From NCBI GenBank assembly GCA_012729635.1, contig JAAYCT010000039.1, forward strand, positions 1-64,000: 64,000 bases of DNA, read 5' to 3'. The notes beneath the pieces were generated by a model that was given only the letters and a program-made list of their open reading frames with translations, ran no database searches and was not told where the DNA came from. Positions 43,459-51,970 of the stretch are shown piece by piece (the stretch's first letter is position 1; every line of letters begins with the position of its first letter). The translations under genes were made by a program, and so were the position numbers. The stretch is from Clostridiaceae bacterium (GTDB lineage Bacteria > Bacillota > Clostridia > Saccharofermentanales > Saccharofermentanaceae).

Positions 43459-43632
43459 GTGTCCGAAATCAGAATCAAGGAAAACGAGTCCCTTGACAGT
43501 GCGTTGCGTCGTTTTAAGCGTTCATGCGCGAGGTCCGGGGTTCTTGCGGAGGTTCGTAAAAGAGAACACTACGAGAAGCCGTCCGTGAAGAGGAAGAAGA
43601 AATCCGAAGCGGCAAGGAAGCGCAAGCGCTAA
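43459..43632 (+). CDS. rpsU: 30S ribosomal protein S21
   Basis: Translation from GTG 43459 gives 57 residues: [20 protein letters not shown], then [20 protein letters not shown] and a basic tail [14 protein letters not shown]. This is a complete S21, matching the family's length, the LRRFKR core and the Lys/Arg-rich C-terminus. GGGGAGGG lies 8-9 bases before the start. It has its own promoter and its own terminator. The small size and GTG start make it easy to miss. Confidence 0.95.
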   Translation: MSEIRIKENESLDSALRRFKRSCARSGVLAEVRKREHYEKPSVKRKKKSEAARKRKR

Positions 43633-43656
43633 GTAAAGAGAATCGTTTCCAAGGGA

Positions 43657-43687
43657 GACCCGATGCGTTTGTGTCGGGTCTTTTTTT
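43657..43687 (+). terminator. Intrinsic terminator after rpsU
   Basis: gacccga and tcgggtc form a 7-bp stem with a 10-base loop, followed by seven Ts. It overlaps ATG 43663, which would otherwise be taken as the recJ start, and so argues for the downstream TTG. Confidence 0.85.
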
Positions 43688-43713
43688 CAAACAAACGAAA
43701 AGAGGAAGACGAA

Positions 43714-45861
43714 TTGCGCCTGATCGAAAATCAATGGATCGGACCGCCGGAAGTACGGATACCCGAGGAGTGTCGGTCGATTGCCGAGCGGATTTTATAC
43801 GCACGCGGCGCGACAGAAAAGGAGAAACGGAATGCCTTTCTTTCGAATCGTCCCGACGGATTTTGCGACCCTTTTCTTTTGCCGGATATGCAGATTGCTT
43901 GTTTCGAAATCATTCGGGCTGTTCTCGAAAAAAAGAAAATACTCATCTATGGCGATTATGATGCCGACGGGATTACCGCGACGGCTATTCTTATTTTATT
44001 TCTAAAAAGTATCGGCGCTCGGGTTGATTACATCATCCCCGATCGTGTATCCGAAGGATACGGTATTTCCGAATCGCTTTTTAACGATATTTTCAATCGA
44101 TCTCCGAATCTGATTGTCACGGTCGACTGCGGAATCTCAAACGTAGAAGAGATTGAACGGCTTTCCGAGAACGGAATCGCCGCAATCGTTACGGATCACC
44201 ATGAAGTCAAGGACGTGATTCCGGATGCGAAGGCGGTTGTCAGCGCAAAAAGGACGGACAGCGAGTATCCGTTCCTCGATCTTTGCGGTGCGGGCATCGC
44301 ATTGAAGCTGGTACAAGCTTTGTGCCGATCTATAGAAGAAGAGAAAAAGAGTTTAAAATGGACGATTGATCTTTCTCCGGATGAATGGATGCGATACCTT
44401 GATTTGGCGGCAATCGGAACCATTGCCGATGTAGTCCCGTTGTCGGACGAGAACCGGTCGATCGTTAAAATCGGATTAGCGATGCTTTCCGAAAATCCGA
44501 GGCCGGGGATACATGCTCTGACAGAGATCGCAAACGGAAAGGAAGAGGTGCTTACCTCGGTCGCGCTGAGTTATCAGATCGTTCCGAAAATCAACGCCGC
44601 AGGTAGGATGGGCGACGCTTCGCGCGCCGTGGAACTTCTCATCGAAACGGATCTTGAAGCGGCTCGGGCGATTGCGCGCGATCTGAATGAAGACAATATA
44701 CGAAGACAGGAAATGGAAGCTTCGATGCTTGTCGAGGCGATCGCTAAAGTTGATGAAATGATCCGCAACGACGAATGGACGTATGATAGCCCGTTGGTCG
44801 TCTTCGGACCCGGATGGCACCCCGGTATTGTCGGCATTCTTGCTTCCCGATTGGTTCAAAGATATCGGCGTTCGGCGATCGTCTTTACCGATCAGTCGGG
44901 ACAGGAGGGAATCCTTAAGGCCTCCGCGAGAGCATCGGCGGATTATAATATTTTGGAGGCGATTCGTTATGCAAGTGATTTTTTGATGCAATACGGAGGA
45001 CATCCGAAGGCCGCCGGAATTACGGCAAAAGAGTCGGAATATGAGGGGTTTCGAGATAAAATTCGTGAATTTGCGAGAAAGAAGCGGCCGGAAAACGGCG
45101 ATTCGGCGATTCGGATGGATGCCGAGCTTTCTTTTCGCGAGGCGACGCTTTCGGCATGCCGTGAAATTCAGTCGCTTCAACCGTTCGGGGAGGGGAATCG
45201 CGAGCCGCTGTTTGTTGTGCGCGGTGCCCGAATCGTGAAAACGACGCTTTGCGGCCAAGATCGACACTTGCGTATTTCGTTTGAGCGCGATTCGGATACA
45301 CCCGTTGACGGAATTGCTTTCGGATTTGGCGAAAAAGCCGCTTTGTTTCCGTGCGGAAGGATCGTCGACGTTGCTTTTTATCTTCGGATATCCAATTGGG
45401 CGGATCGGGAGACGGTTTCCGTACAGGTAGTCGATATGAGGTTTTCAAGAGTCGGAAGTCTGGCGGAGGACGAACCGGACGTTCTCGAGAAGCTTTTTTC
45501 AAACAAGCTTCCGCTCGATAAAATAGCAATGGTCGCCGGACTTCCCGCGGACGATCTATATCCGAAAAAAGAGGTGATCGGGGATGTGTACCGGTTCCTC
45601 AAAAAGCGATTCGAAAGTAATGTTTGCGAATGTGACACCCATCTTCTGGCCGCCTGGATCAACGCGGAATCGGGAACCGGTCTGAACGCTTTTTCCCTGA
45701 TGCGGATACTGGATATTTTCGAGCAGGCCGGTCTTCTTCGCGTCTTCTACCGGAAAAATATTCGTATATCCTTCACCTTGTTATTTGTCGAAGGGAAAGT
45801 TAAACTTGAAAACACAGAAATATATCAACGGATGTTTGGCCCGGAGGATCGGACGAAATGA
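43714..45861 (+). CDS. recJ: Single-stranded-DNA-specific exonuclease RecJ
   Basis: A 715-residue RecJ. DHH-domain motifs are ILIYGDYDADGITATAI, TVDCGIS and VTDHHEV; the DHHA1 domain holds MQYGGHPKAAGI, and an OB-fold segment follows (SLQPFGEGNREPLF). A C-terminal extension of about 150 residues is present, as in several Clostridia. TTG 43714 with AGAGGAAGACG upstream is preferred because the earlier ATG lies in the rpsU terminator. RecJ degrades 5' ends in recombination and mismatch repair. Its stop overlaps the rel start (ATGA). Confidence 0.93.
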   Translation: MRLIENQWIGPPEVRIPEECRSIAERILYARGATEKEKRNAFLSNRPDGFCDPFLLPDMQIACFEIIRAVLEKKKILIYGDYDADGITATAILILFLKSIGARVDYIIPDRVSEGYGISESLFNDIFNRSPNLIVTVDCGISNVEEIERLSENGIAAIVTDHHEVKDVIPDAKAVVSAKRTDSEYPFLDLCGAGIALKLVQALCRSIEEEKKSLKWTIDLSPDEWMRYLDLAAIGTIADVVPLSDENRSIVKIGLAMLSENPRPGIHALTEIANGKEEVLTSVALSYQIVPKINAAGRMGDASRAVELLIETDLEAARAIARDLNEDNIRRQEMEASMLVEAIAKVDEMIRNDEWTYDSPLVVFGPGWHPGIVGILASRLVQRYRRSAIVFTDQSGQEGILKASARASADYNILEAIRYASDFLMQYGGHPKAAGITAKESEYEGFRDKIREFARKKRPENGDSAIRMDAELSFREATLSACREIQSLQPFGEGNREPLFVVRGARIVKTTLCGQDRHLRISFERDSDTPVDGIAFGFGEKAALFPCGRIVDVAFYLRISNWADRETVSVQVVDMRFSRVGSLAEDEPDVLEKLFSNKLPLDKIAMVAGLPADDLYPKKEVIGDVYRFLKKRFESNVCECDTHLLAAWINAESGTGLNAFSLMRILDIFEQAGLLRVFYRKNIRISFTLLFVEGKVKLENTEIYQRMFGPEDRTK

Positions 45862-48269
45862 CTCCAGACAAGGACAAAAAAGGGAGCGCCGATAAGGGCG
45901 GGGATACTGCGGAGCGCGAATCGGAGGTTTTCGAAAAAAGTCTTCGTGACTTTGCTATGCCCGAATCCATCGAGCCGGCGATTCTGGACGCGCTGGAGGA
46001 AATCATTTCGCGTTACAAAAGCTATATCGAGAACGATGAATCGGAGCAAATCCGAAGAGCGTTTGTCTTTGCCTATAAGGCGCACGGATCCCAGTTGAGA
46101 CGAACGGGCGAGCCGTATATCATTCATCCGCTCGCGACGACCGAAATTCTTACGGAGCTCGAGGTGGATACCGAAACGCTGATTGCCTCCATGCTTCATG
46201 ACACCGTTGAAGACACGGCCGTCAGCCTTGCTCTGGTGGAGGAATTGTTCGGATCCGAGGTCGTGCAACTGGTCGACGGAGTCACGAAGCTGAGCAAGAT
46301 TTCCTACTCCTCCAAGGAGGAGGTTCAGGCCGAAAATATGCGGAAGATGTTTTTGGCAATGGCCAAGGATATCCGCGTGGTCCTGATCAAATTGGCCGAC
46401 CGACTCCACAACATGCGCACAATGAAACATCTTACCCCCGAGAAACAGTTGGAAAAGGCATTGGAGACCCGTGATATTTACGCACCGCTGGCGCACCGTC
46501 TCGGCATCTACAAAATAAAGTGGGAGCTCGAAGATTTGTGCCTGCGCTATATCGACCGGGATGCATATTACGAGCTGGTCGGAGCGATCTCTCAAAGACG
46601 ATCCGAGCGGGAACAGTTCCTTCAGGAGGTGGTTTCGGAGCTTCAGACGAAGATTGCCGAAATGGGAATCAAGGCGGAGGTCGAGGGCCGGCCGAAGCAT
46701 TTTTACAGCATCTACAACAAGATGAAGGTCCAGGGGAAGAATCTGGATCAGATTTATGATTTGTTTGCCTGTCGGATTATTGTCGGTTCGGTGTCGGATT
46801 GCTACGCGGTTTTAGGACTTGTGCACGAGATGTATTATCCGATGCCCGGTCGATTTAAAGATTATATCGCGATGCCCAAGCCCAATATGTACCAGTCCCT
46901 TCACACGACGCTCATCGGTCGCAAGGGGATCCCTTTCGAGGTCCAGATTCGTACCCTTTCGATGCATCGAACGGCGGAATACGGAATTGCCGCGCATTGG
47001 CGGTACAAGCAGGGTATCCCCACCGGTAAAAGCGGTCAGGAGGCGTTGGACACAAAGCTTGCTTGGTTGCGTCAACTTCTGGACTGGCAGGGTGATTCCA
47101 AGGATGCGGCCGAGTATCTGGATTCCCTGAAAACCGGACTGATTGCGGACGAGGTTTTTGTGTTTACGCCAAAGGGTGACGTGATCAACCTGCCCAAGCA
47201 ATCGACCCCGATCGATTTTGCGTATAACATTCACAGCGGAGTCGGCAACCGGATGTACGGAGCCAAGGTCAACGGAAGGATCGTTCCGCTTTCCTACGAG
47301 CTGCAGAACGGAGATATCGTTGAGATTCTTGCTTCCGAAAAGGTTCACGGCCCGTCAAGAGACTGGCTGAAGATGGTTAAGAGCGCTTCCGCGCGATCGA
47401 AAATCAATCAATGGTTTAAAAAAGAAATGCGCGAGGAAAACATCGCGCACGGAAAAGAAATAATAGAAAGAGACATCAAAAAGTCCGGATTTACCTCCGA
47501 TCAGTTGCTGCGACCGGAGTTTTTGGAAATTGCGCTCCGAAAGTTTTCTTTCAGCGTCGTTGAGGATATGTACGCCGCGGTCGGATACGGGGGTATCCCC
47601 GCCTCGAAAATCATCGGCAAGCTCAAAGATGAGCACATTAAAGCGCTTCCGGAAGAGGAGCGGTTTGCTCTGGGCTACCGGGTGACCTCGGGCGGCCAGG
47701 TCGTATACTCGCCGCTTCAAGCCAATATCGCGGAGGACGGAGAAATTTCCGCCGCCAAAAGCGCCTCGAAAAACAGAAAGCGTAAAAACGACGAAACGGG
47801 CGTTCGCGTGAAGGGCATCGACAATTGCCTGGTTCATCTCTCGCGGTGCTGCAGTCCCATGCCGGGCGATCCGATTATCGGCTTCGTGACGCGAGGAAAC
47901 GGTGTCGGGGTACACAGGACCGATTGCCCGAACATCAAAAACATTCTCAAAAACGCCGGAGAGAGCGGAAGAGACGCGGAGAAAGCATCCCGCTTAATCG
48001 ACGTGTATTGGGACGAGCGCGGTGAGACCGGCGGCTACCAGATTGAGATCTCCATACTTGCACATGACCGAAATCATTTGCTCGCGGATATATCGAACGC
48101 AATCGCCGAAGAGAAAGTCTCGATTATCTCTGCCACATTAAACGCAATGAAGGATGTAACCGCCAATATCCGGATGACCATCGAAGTTCGAAGCCAGAGC
48201 CAATACGACCGTGTGGTCGGAAGACTCAAGGCAATAAGCGATGTGATCGAAGTGCGGCGCGGGCATTAA
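45858..48269 (+). CDS. rel: Bifunctional (p)ppGpp synthetase/hydrolase Rel
   Basis: An 803-residue long RSH protein with all domains. The HD hydrolase domain has YIIHPLATTEIL and SMLHDTVEDT; the synthetase has GRFKDYIAMPKPNMYQSLHT; then come TGS (VFTPKGDVINLPKQSTPIDF), a helical region, a zinc-finger-like CCSPMPGDPIIGF and ACT/RRM at the C-terminus. The RFKD motif marks a bifunctional enzyme rather than a synthetase-only RelA. It controls the stringent response. It overlaps recJ by 4 bases. Confidence 0.96.
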   Translation: MTPDKDKKGSADKGGDTAERESEVFEKSLRDFAMPESIEPAILDALEEIISRYKSYIENDESEQIRRAFVFAYKAHGSQLRRTGEPYIIHPLATTEILTELEVDTETLIASMLHDTVEDTAVSLALVEELFGSEVVQLVDGVTKLSKISYSSKEEVQAENMRKMFLAMAKDIRVVLIKLADRLHNMRTMKHLTPEKQLEKALETRDIYAPLAHRLGIYKIKWELEDLCLRYIDRDAYYELVGAISQRRSEREQFLQEVVSELQTKIAEMGIKAEVEGRPKHFYSIYNKMKVQGKNLDQIYDLFACRIIVGSVSDCYAVLGLVHEMYYPMPGRFKDYIAMPKPNMYQSLHTTLIGRKGIPFEVQIRTLSMHRTAEYGIAAHWRYKQGIPTGKSGQEALDTKLAWLRQLLDWQGDSKDAAEYLDSLKTGLIADEVFVFTPKGDVINLPKQSTPIDFAYNIHSGVGNRMYGAKVNGRIVPLSYELQNGDIVEILASEKVHGPSRDWLKMVKSASARSKINQWFKKEMREENIAHGKEIIERDIKKSGFTSDQLLRPEFLEIALRKFSFSVVEDMYAAVGYGGIPASKIIGKLKDEHIKALPEEERFALGYRVTSGGQVVYSPLQANIAEDGEISAAKSASKNRKRKNDETGVRVKGIDNCLVHLSRCCSPMPGDPIIGFVTRGNGVGVHRTDCPNIKNILKNAGESGRDAEKASRLIDVYWDERGETGGYQIEISILAHDRNHLLADISNAIAEEKVSIISATLNAMKDVTANIRMTIEVRSQSQYDRVVGRLKAISDVIEVRRGH

Positions 48270-48279
48270 TCCGAATCCG

Positions 48280-48308
48280 AAAGAAAAGCCGCACCGAAAG
48301 GGCGGCTT
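48280..48308 (-). terminator. Terminator of the RNase J gene
   Basis: On the minus strand, aagccgccc and gtgcggctt form an imperfect stem with loop tttcg, followed by ttctttc. It lies between the convergent rel and RNase J genes; on the plus strand the tail is poor in T. Confidence 0.6.
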
Positions 48309-48340
48309 AATCATTATCATCGTGCGGGTAGATCGTACAA

Positions 48341-50164
48341 TCAAATTTTGGCCATAGAAATCATGATCATCGGGCGGCGTTTGGTGCGCTCATAAAGGAG
48401 ATTGCGGATGTATTCGCGCATTTGCCTCGAGTAAACGACCCCGGAAAGATCCTTCCCGGGCGTGCAGTTCTTTTCAATATATGCGATGATTTTTTTCGAG
48501 CACTCGCTGATTACGGCTTCGGTTTCGCTTTCATAAAGAAATCCCATTACCTGAATGATCGGCGGACTCACCAGTTTACACGAGGCTTTGTCTTCGACGA
48601 GGAAAAGGGTCATAACGCCGTCCTCGGCGAGCATCATCCGGTCGCGAAGCACCCGGTTATCAAGCTCTCCCACACCCGATCCGTCAATCAGGACCGGCGC
48701 GGCCGAAACGGTTTCGCGAATTCGGGCGGAATCTTCGCTGATTTCGAGAACATCCCCGTTGTTCATGATGAAGATGTTTTCCCAGGGTTGTCCGAGTGTT
48801 TTGGCGAGCTCCGCGTGACGATATTGCATCCGGTATTCGCCGTGAGCCGGGATGAAATATTTCGGTTTGATCAACTGATGCATCAGCATCAGCTCGTTTC
48901 GGTAGGCATGACCGGAAACGTGGACCTCAGCGAGTGACTCGTAAATAACATGCGCTCCGAGCCGGAAAAGCTCGTTGATTAACCGGTAGATCGGTTTTTC
49001 ATTTCCGGGAATTAAATTTGCGGATAAAATGACCGTATCACCGGGATGAATGTCGACCGAACGGTGCGAAGCAAAAGCCATTCGGGATAGCGCGGACATC
49101 GGCTCGGCCTGGCTTCCGGTCGTCAGGATAACGAGCTGGTTGTTCCGGTAGTTGTCGATGTCATTGATATCGATCAGCGTTTCGGGCTTCATTTGAATAT
49201 AACCGAGCGAGTTGGCCGCCGAGAAAACATTCAACATACTTCTTCCGATCAGCGCGACTTTTCGATTATTGGCTTCAGCGGCGGTGAATATCTGCTGCAT
49301 CCGGTGAACATGGCTGGAAAAGGTTGCGATGATGATCCGGCCGGGCGTGCTTCGGAACAACTTCTGGAAGGATTCGCCGACATGCATTTCGGAAGGCGAA
49401 ACACCGGGCTTTTCTACGTTGGTACTGTCCGCCAATAACAGGAGAACTTTTCGATGTCCGTATTCGGCGAGTCGTTGAAGATCAATCGGCTCGCCGTTGA
49501 TCGGCGTATAGTCAATTTTAAAATCTCCGGTGTGGATGACATTGCCGATCGGTGTCCGGATCGCAACGGCAAACGCATCGGCGATGCTGTGGTTGACCCG
49601 GATAAATTCGACGATAAAGGAGTGACCGGCGCGCACCTCGTCGCGGGCATTGCATTCATGAAGTTCAATGCCTTTCAGAGCGGAGTTTTCGGCGAGCTTC
49701 CGTCGTAAAAGCTCAATGGTCAGGCGACCTCCGTAAATCGGGCATTTCATTTCCTTCATCAGATAGGGGAGGGCACCGATATGATCTTCATGTCCGTGTG
49801 TCAGAAAGATGCCGCGAATCTTATCTTTTCGGGCGATAACATAGGTGAAGTCCTGGATGACCGCATCAATTCCGGGCATGGATTCCTCGGGAAAAGCGAT
49901 GCCGCAGTCGACGATGATGATATCGTTTCCGAATTCAAAAACCGTCATGTTTTTTCCGATTTCTCCGAGCCCGCCGAGCGGTATGACGCGAAGAGCCGGC
50001 TTCTTATTGGAAGACCGGGGTGACGGGTTCCGTTTTTTCTTTTTCTTTATGGTTTCCGTGGGAACCGTGGGTTTGAGGATCAGCTTGACGCGGTTATTCG
50101 GCTCCCCGGCGGCCGCGCGGCCTTTCTTCGGAGAGCGGTTTTGTGATGTGGAGTTTTCTGTCAT
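48341..50164 (-). CDS. rnj: Ribonuclease J
   Basis: A 607-residue metallo-beta-lactamase/beta-CASP ribonuclease. The active-site motif is FLTHGHEDHIGALPYL; other blocks are VNHSIADAFAV, HTGDFKID, LLLADSTNVEKPG, TTGSQAEPMSALSRMA and PVHGEYRM-like IPAHGEYRMQYRH. The first 55 residues form a Lys/Pro-rich basic tail (KKKKKRNPSPRSSNKKP), longer than in Bacillus RNase J and probably disordered; it may help RNA binding. RNase J matures rRNA and degrades mRNA from 5' ends. It is a single gene with GAAAGGATAAC as ribosome site. Confidence 0.94.
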   Translation of the reverse strand: MTENSTSQNRSPKKGRAAAGEPNNRVKLILKPTVPTETIKKKKKRNPSPRSSNKKPALRVIPLGGLGEIGKNMTVFEFGNDIIIVDCGIAFPEESMPGIDAVIQDFTYVIARKDKIRGIFLTHGHEDHIGALPYLMKEMKCPIYGGRLTIELLRRKLAENSALKGIELHECNARDEVRAGHSFIVEFIRVNHSIADAFAVAIRTPIGNVIHTGDFKIDYTPINGEPIDLQRLAEYGHRKVLLLLADSTNVEKPGVSPSEMHVGESFQKLFRSTPGRIIIATFSSHVHRMQQIFTAAEANNRKVALIGRSMLNVFSAANSLGYIQMKPETLIDINDIDNYRNNQLVILTTGSQAEPMSALSRMAFASHRSVDIHPGDTVILSANLIPGNEKPIYRLINELFRLGAHVIYESLAEVHVSGHAYRNELMLMHQLIKPKYFIPAHGEYRMQYRHAELAKTLGQPWENIFIMNNGDVLEISEDSARIRETVSAAPVLIDGSGVGELDNRVLRDRMMLAEDGVMTLFLVEDKASCKLVSPPIIQVMGFLYESETEAVISECSKKIIAYIEKNCTPGKDLSGVVYSRQMREYIRNLLYERTKRRPMIMISMAKI

Positions 50165-50270
50165 GTAGTTATCCTTTCAGGGCGGGTACATATTGTACCA
50201 TTGGGCTTTGTGAGCCGCGTGGATGTTCAGGAACCAAGAAATTTCAGTTTATATGATCAGCACGATCTCA

Positions 50271-51479
50271 TCAGACTCGAATATTTAAGAAGAATGAGTT
50301 TCCCCCGCAGTCGCCGTAATAAACCCAAATCTTCTTCCACCTTTCCGTATCCGGGCACCCGGCTTGATTAAAAAAGATCACGTTCGTTGGAATCGGTGGA
50401 TTCTGGAATGCCTCAACAACAGCCTCTCTGGAGGATTGTTGTGGTAGTAATTTAGAAGTATATTCACCGGTTTCGCTGTTATATACGTCCGTTGAAAACT
50501 GGTCTTTCTGTGTAATAACCTGAAAAACAGTGTTCGGCCAGCTTTTATTATTCACCCGGTTCCAAATTACTTGCGCGACCCAAATTTGGCCGGTTTTCAT
50601 ACCGGTGCCGCTGGGACGCTCGGATTCGACGATTCCGGCCATCAATTCGAAATCATCGACAGAAAGTCCAACCGCGGCGGCCATCTCCGGAACTCCGCTC
50701 GGGACGGGTATTTTTGTCGGTGCAGGTGTCGGAATTTTGGTCGGTATCCGTGTAGGCGTGGGCGTTGCCGGGCGATCGTCCGAGCACAAAGAAGCGAGAA
50801 CATATGTATCTTTAACGGTACGATACCAGTCGTTGGCGGTGATTGCGACCACCTCGATCGCACTTCCCTTAGAGAGTTCCCTGACGATCTCATAATCGGT
50901 TCCGGGACCGCTCCGGACGTTGAGTTCACCCTTCGCGTAATACTTGCCGGAGAAGGGTTTTTCCGGAATCTTTTTCGTGATGAACTCGGAGATGACATAA
51001 CGGTTGTTGCCGATTTTCTTCCAGCCGTTGTCGGTCGACGCGACAACGTTAATTTTGTTGCCCCATTCGAGCGTTTCGATGATTTCGTAATCCGTTCCCG
51101 GGCCGGACCGGACATTGATTTCTCCGGTCGCGTAATAAACGGCGGACTCCTCGGTCTCCGTAAACGACGGATCGGTTGCCGCCGTCGTATCGTCCGGCTC
51201 GGAAGCGGAGGGGTCGGAAAGATCGGAGTCTGTTTCGGTCGCAGACGCCGAAATCGGATCGGTGGATACGGGATCGGAAGGCTCGGACCCGGACGAATCC
51301 GGCGAAACAGTGGAGGATTCATAAGACGTTTCCGATCGGTCGTTTTTCGAATTCGAAAACATCGCGTCTGCCCCGAGAATCGAGACAAAGGCGAGTGCCA
51401 GAAGCAAACCGATGCCGATGACGGTTCGAATCCCTTCTCCGGGGCTTCTATATTCCTTTGGTAAGCCGATAAATTTCAT
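50271..51479 (-). CDS. SH3b-SH3b-SleB cell wall hydrolase
   Basis: A 402-residue envelope protein. A membrane anchor or signal (about 18-38, VIGIGLLLALAFVSILGA) is followed by a Ser/Thr/Asp/Pro-rich linker (45-112), then two bacterial SH3 domains with repeated INVRSGPGTDYEIIETL and LNVRSGPGTDYEIVREL, a PTPTRIPTKIPTPAPTKIP stalk, and a C-terminal SleB/CwlJ-type hydrolase domain (AGIVESERPSGTGMKTGQIW, VIWNRVNN, FFNQAGCP). The Glu in GIVESE is the likely catalytic acid. It should cleave peptidoglycan. A general wall role is as likely as a spore cortex role, since no spore gene is nearby. Confidence 0.85.
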   Translation of the reverse strand: MKFIGLPKEYRSPGEGIRTVIGIGLLLALAFVSILGADAMFSNSKNDRSETSYESSTVSPDSSGSEPSDPVSTDPISASATETDSDLSDPSASEPDDTTAATDPSFTETEESAVYYATGEINVRSGPGTDYEIIETLEWGNKINVVASTDNGWKKIGNNRYVISEFITKKIPEKPFSGKYYAKGELNVRSGPGTDYEIVRELSKGSAIEVVAITANDWYRTVKDTYVLASLCSDDRPATPTPTRIPTKIPTPAPTKIPVPSGVPEMAAAVGLSVDDFELMAGIVESERPSGTGMKTGQIWVAQVIWNRVNNKSWPNTVFQVITQKDQFSTDVYNSETGEYTSKLLPQQSSREAVVEAFQNPPIPTNVIFFNQAGCPDTERWKKIWVYYGDCGGNSFFLNIRV

Positions 51480-51970
51480 TCGTAATATCTCTCGCGCGTG
51501 TACACGGCGCCGTTTCTCCCGAGCGTTCTTCTATGAATCAACCTGAGGTCAAGCCTCTTTGTGTCCGCATAAAAAACCACAGTGATTATAACACAAAACG
51601 ATAATAAAGAGAATCGGAGCGCCGCCGCGCCTCTTCAATCATTTCCCGGGCAAGCGGGCAGGAAGGTGTTTCGATGAATCCCGTTTACAGTTATTTTTCA
51701 CAAGGTAGCCCATGATTGTCGAATCCTTCAGAAAATCGGCGAAAGCGCTTCGTTTGCCGGTATTTTCGGCTTTTCGGGCGGCGCGGAGGAAAGAAAGATC
51801 GGGGTTGTATGTATATTATGAACGAACTGCGTTCTAAAATAAGGGTAATATTTGTCATTCTATTTTTGGGAAAAAGGATGAATCGACGAAAATAATCAAG
51901 TATGCTATTTGTATAACAGCCAAAGTTGTATACAATACAAATAGAGAGAATACCGGAAAGGACGAGGCGA
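51480..51970. other. Long intergenic region before pflB
   Basis: Nearly 490 bases with no credible coding sequence separate the divergent SleB hydrolase and pflB genes. The last 70 bases hold nested palindromes (separate entry). No structured RNA family was recognised in the rest. Confidence 0.6.
51905..51944. promoter_or_regulatory. Nested palindromes upstream of pflB, putative operator
   Basis: ctatttgtat (51905-51914) and atacaaatag (51935-51944) are perfect 10-base arms; within them TTGTATACAA (51926-51935) is itself a perfect palindrome. It lies 27 bases before ATG 51971. The position suits a regulator of fermentation such as a redox or carbon sensor; the half-sites do not clearly match Rex or CcpA consensus. 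Confidence 0.5.

Noticed and set aside
43268-43588. A 106-codon plus-strand open frame overlapping rpsU.
   Set aside because: It spans the rpsU promoter and reads rpsU in another frame; rpsU itself explains the coding signal.
45825-46700. A 291-codon minus-strand open frame over rel.
   Set aside because: Antisense to the conserved HD and synthetase domains of Rel.
50571-51464. A 297-codon plus-strand open frame.
   Set aside because: It is antisense to the SH3-SleB gene, with no start signals and low-complexity composition.
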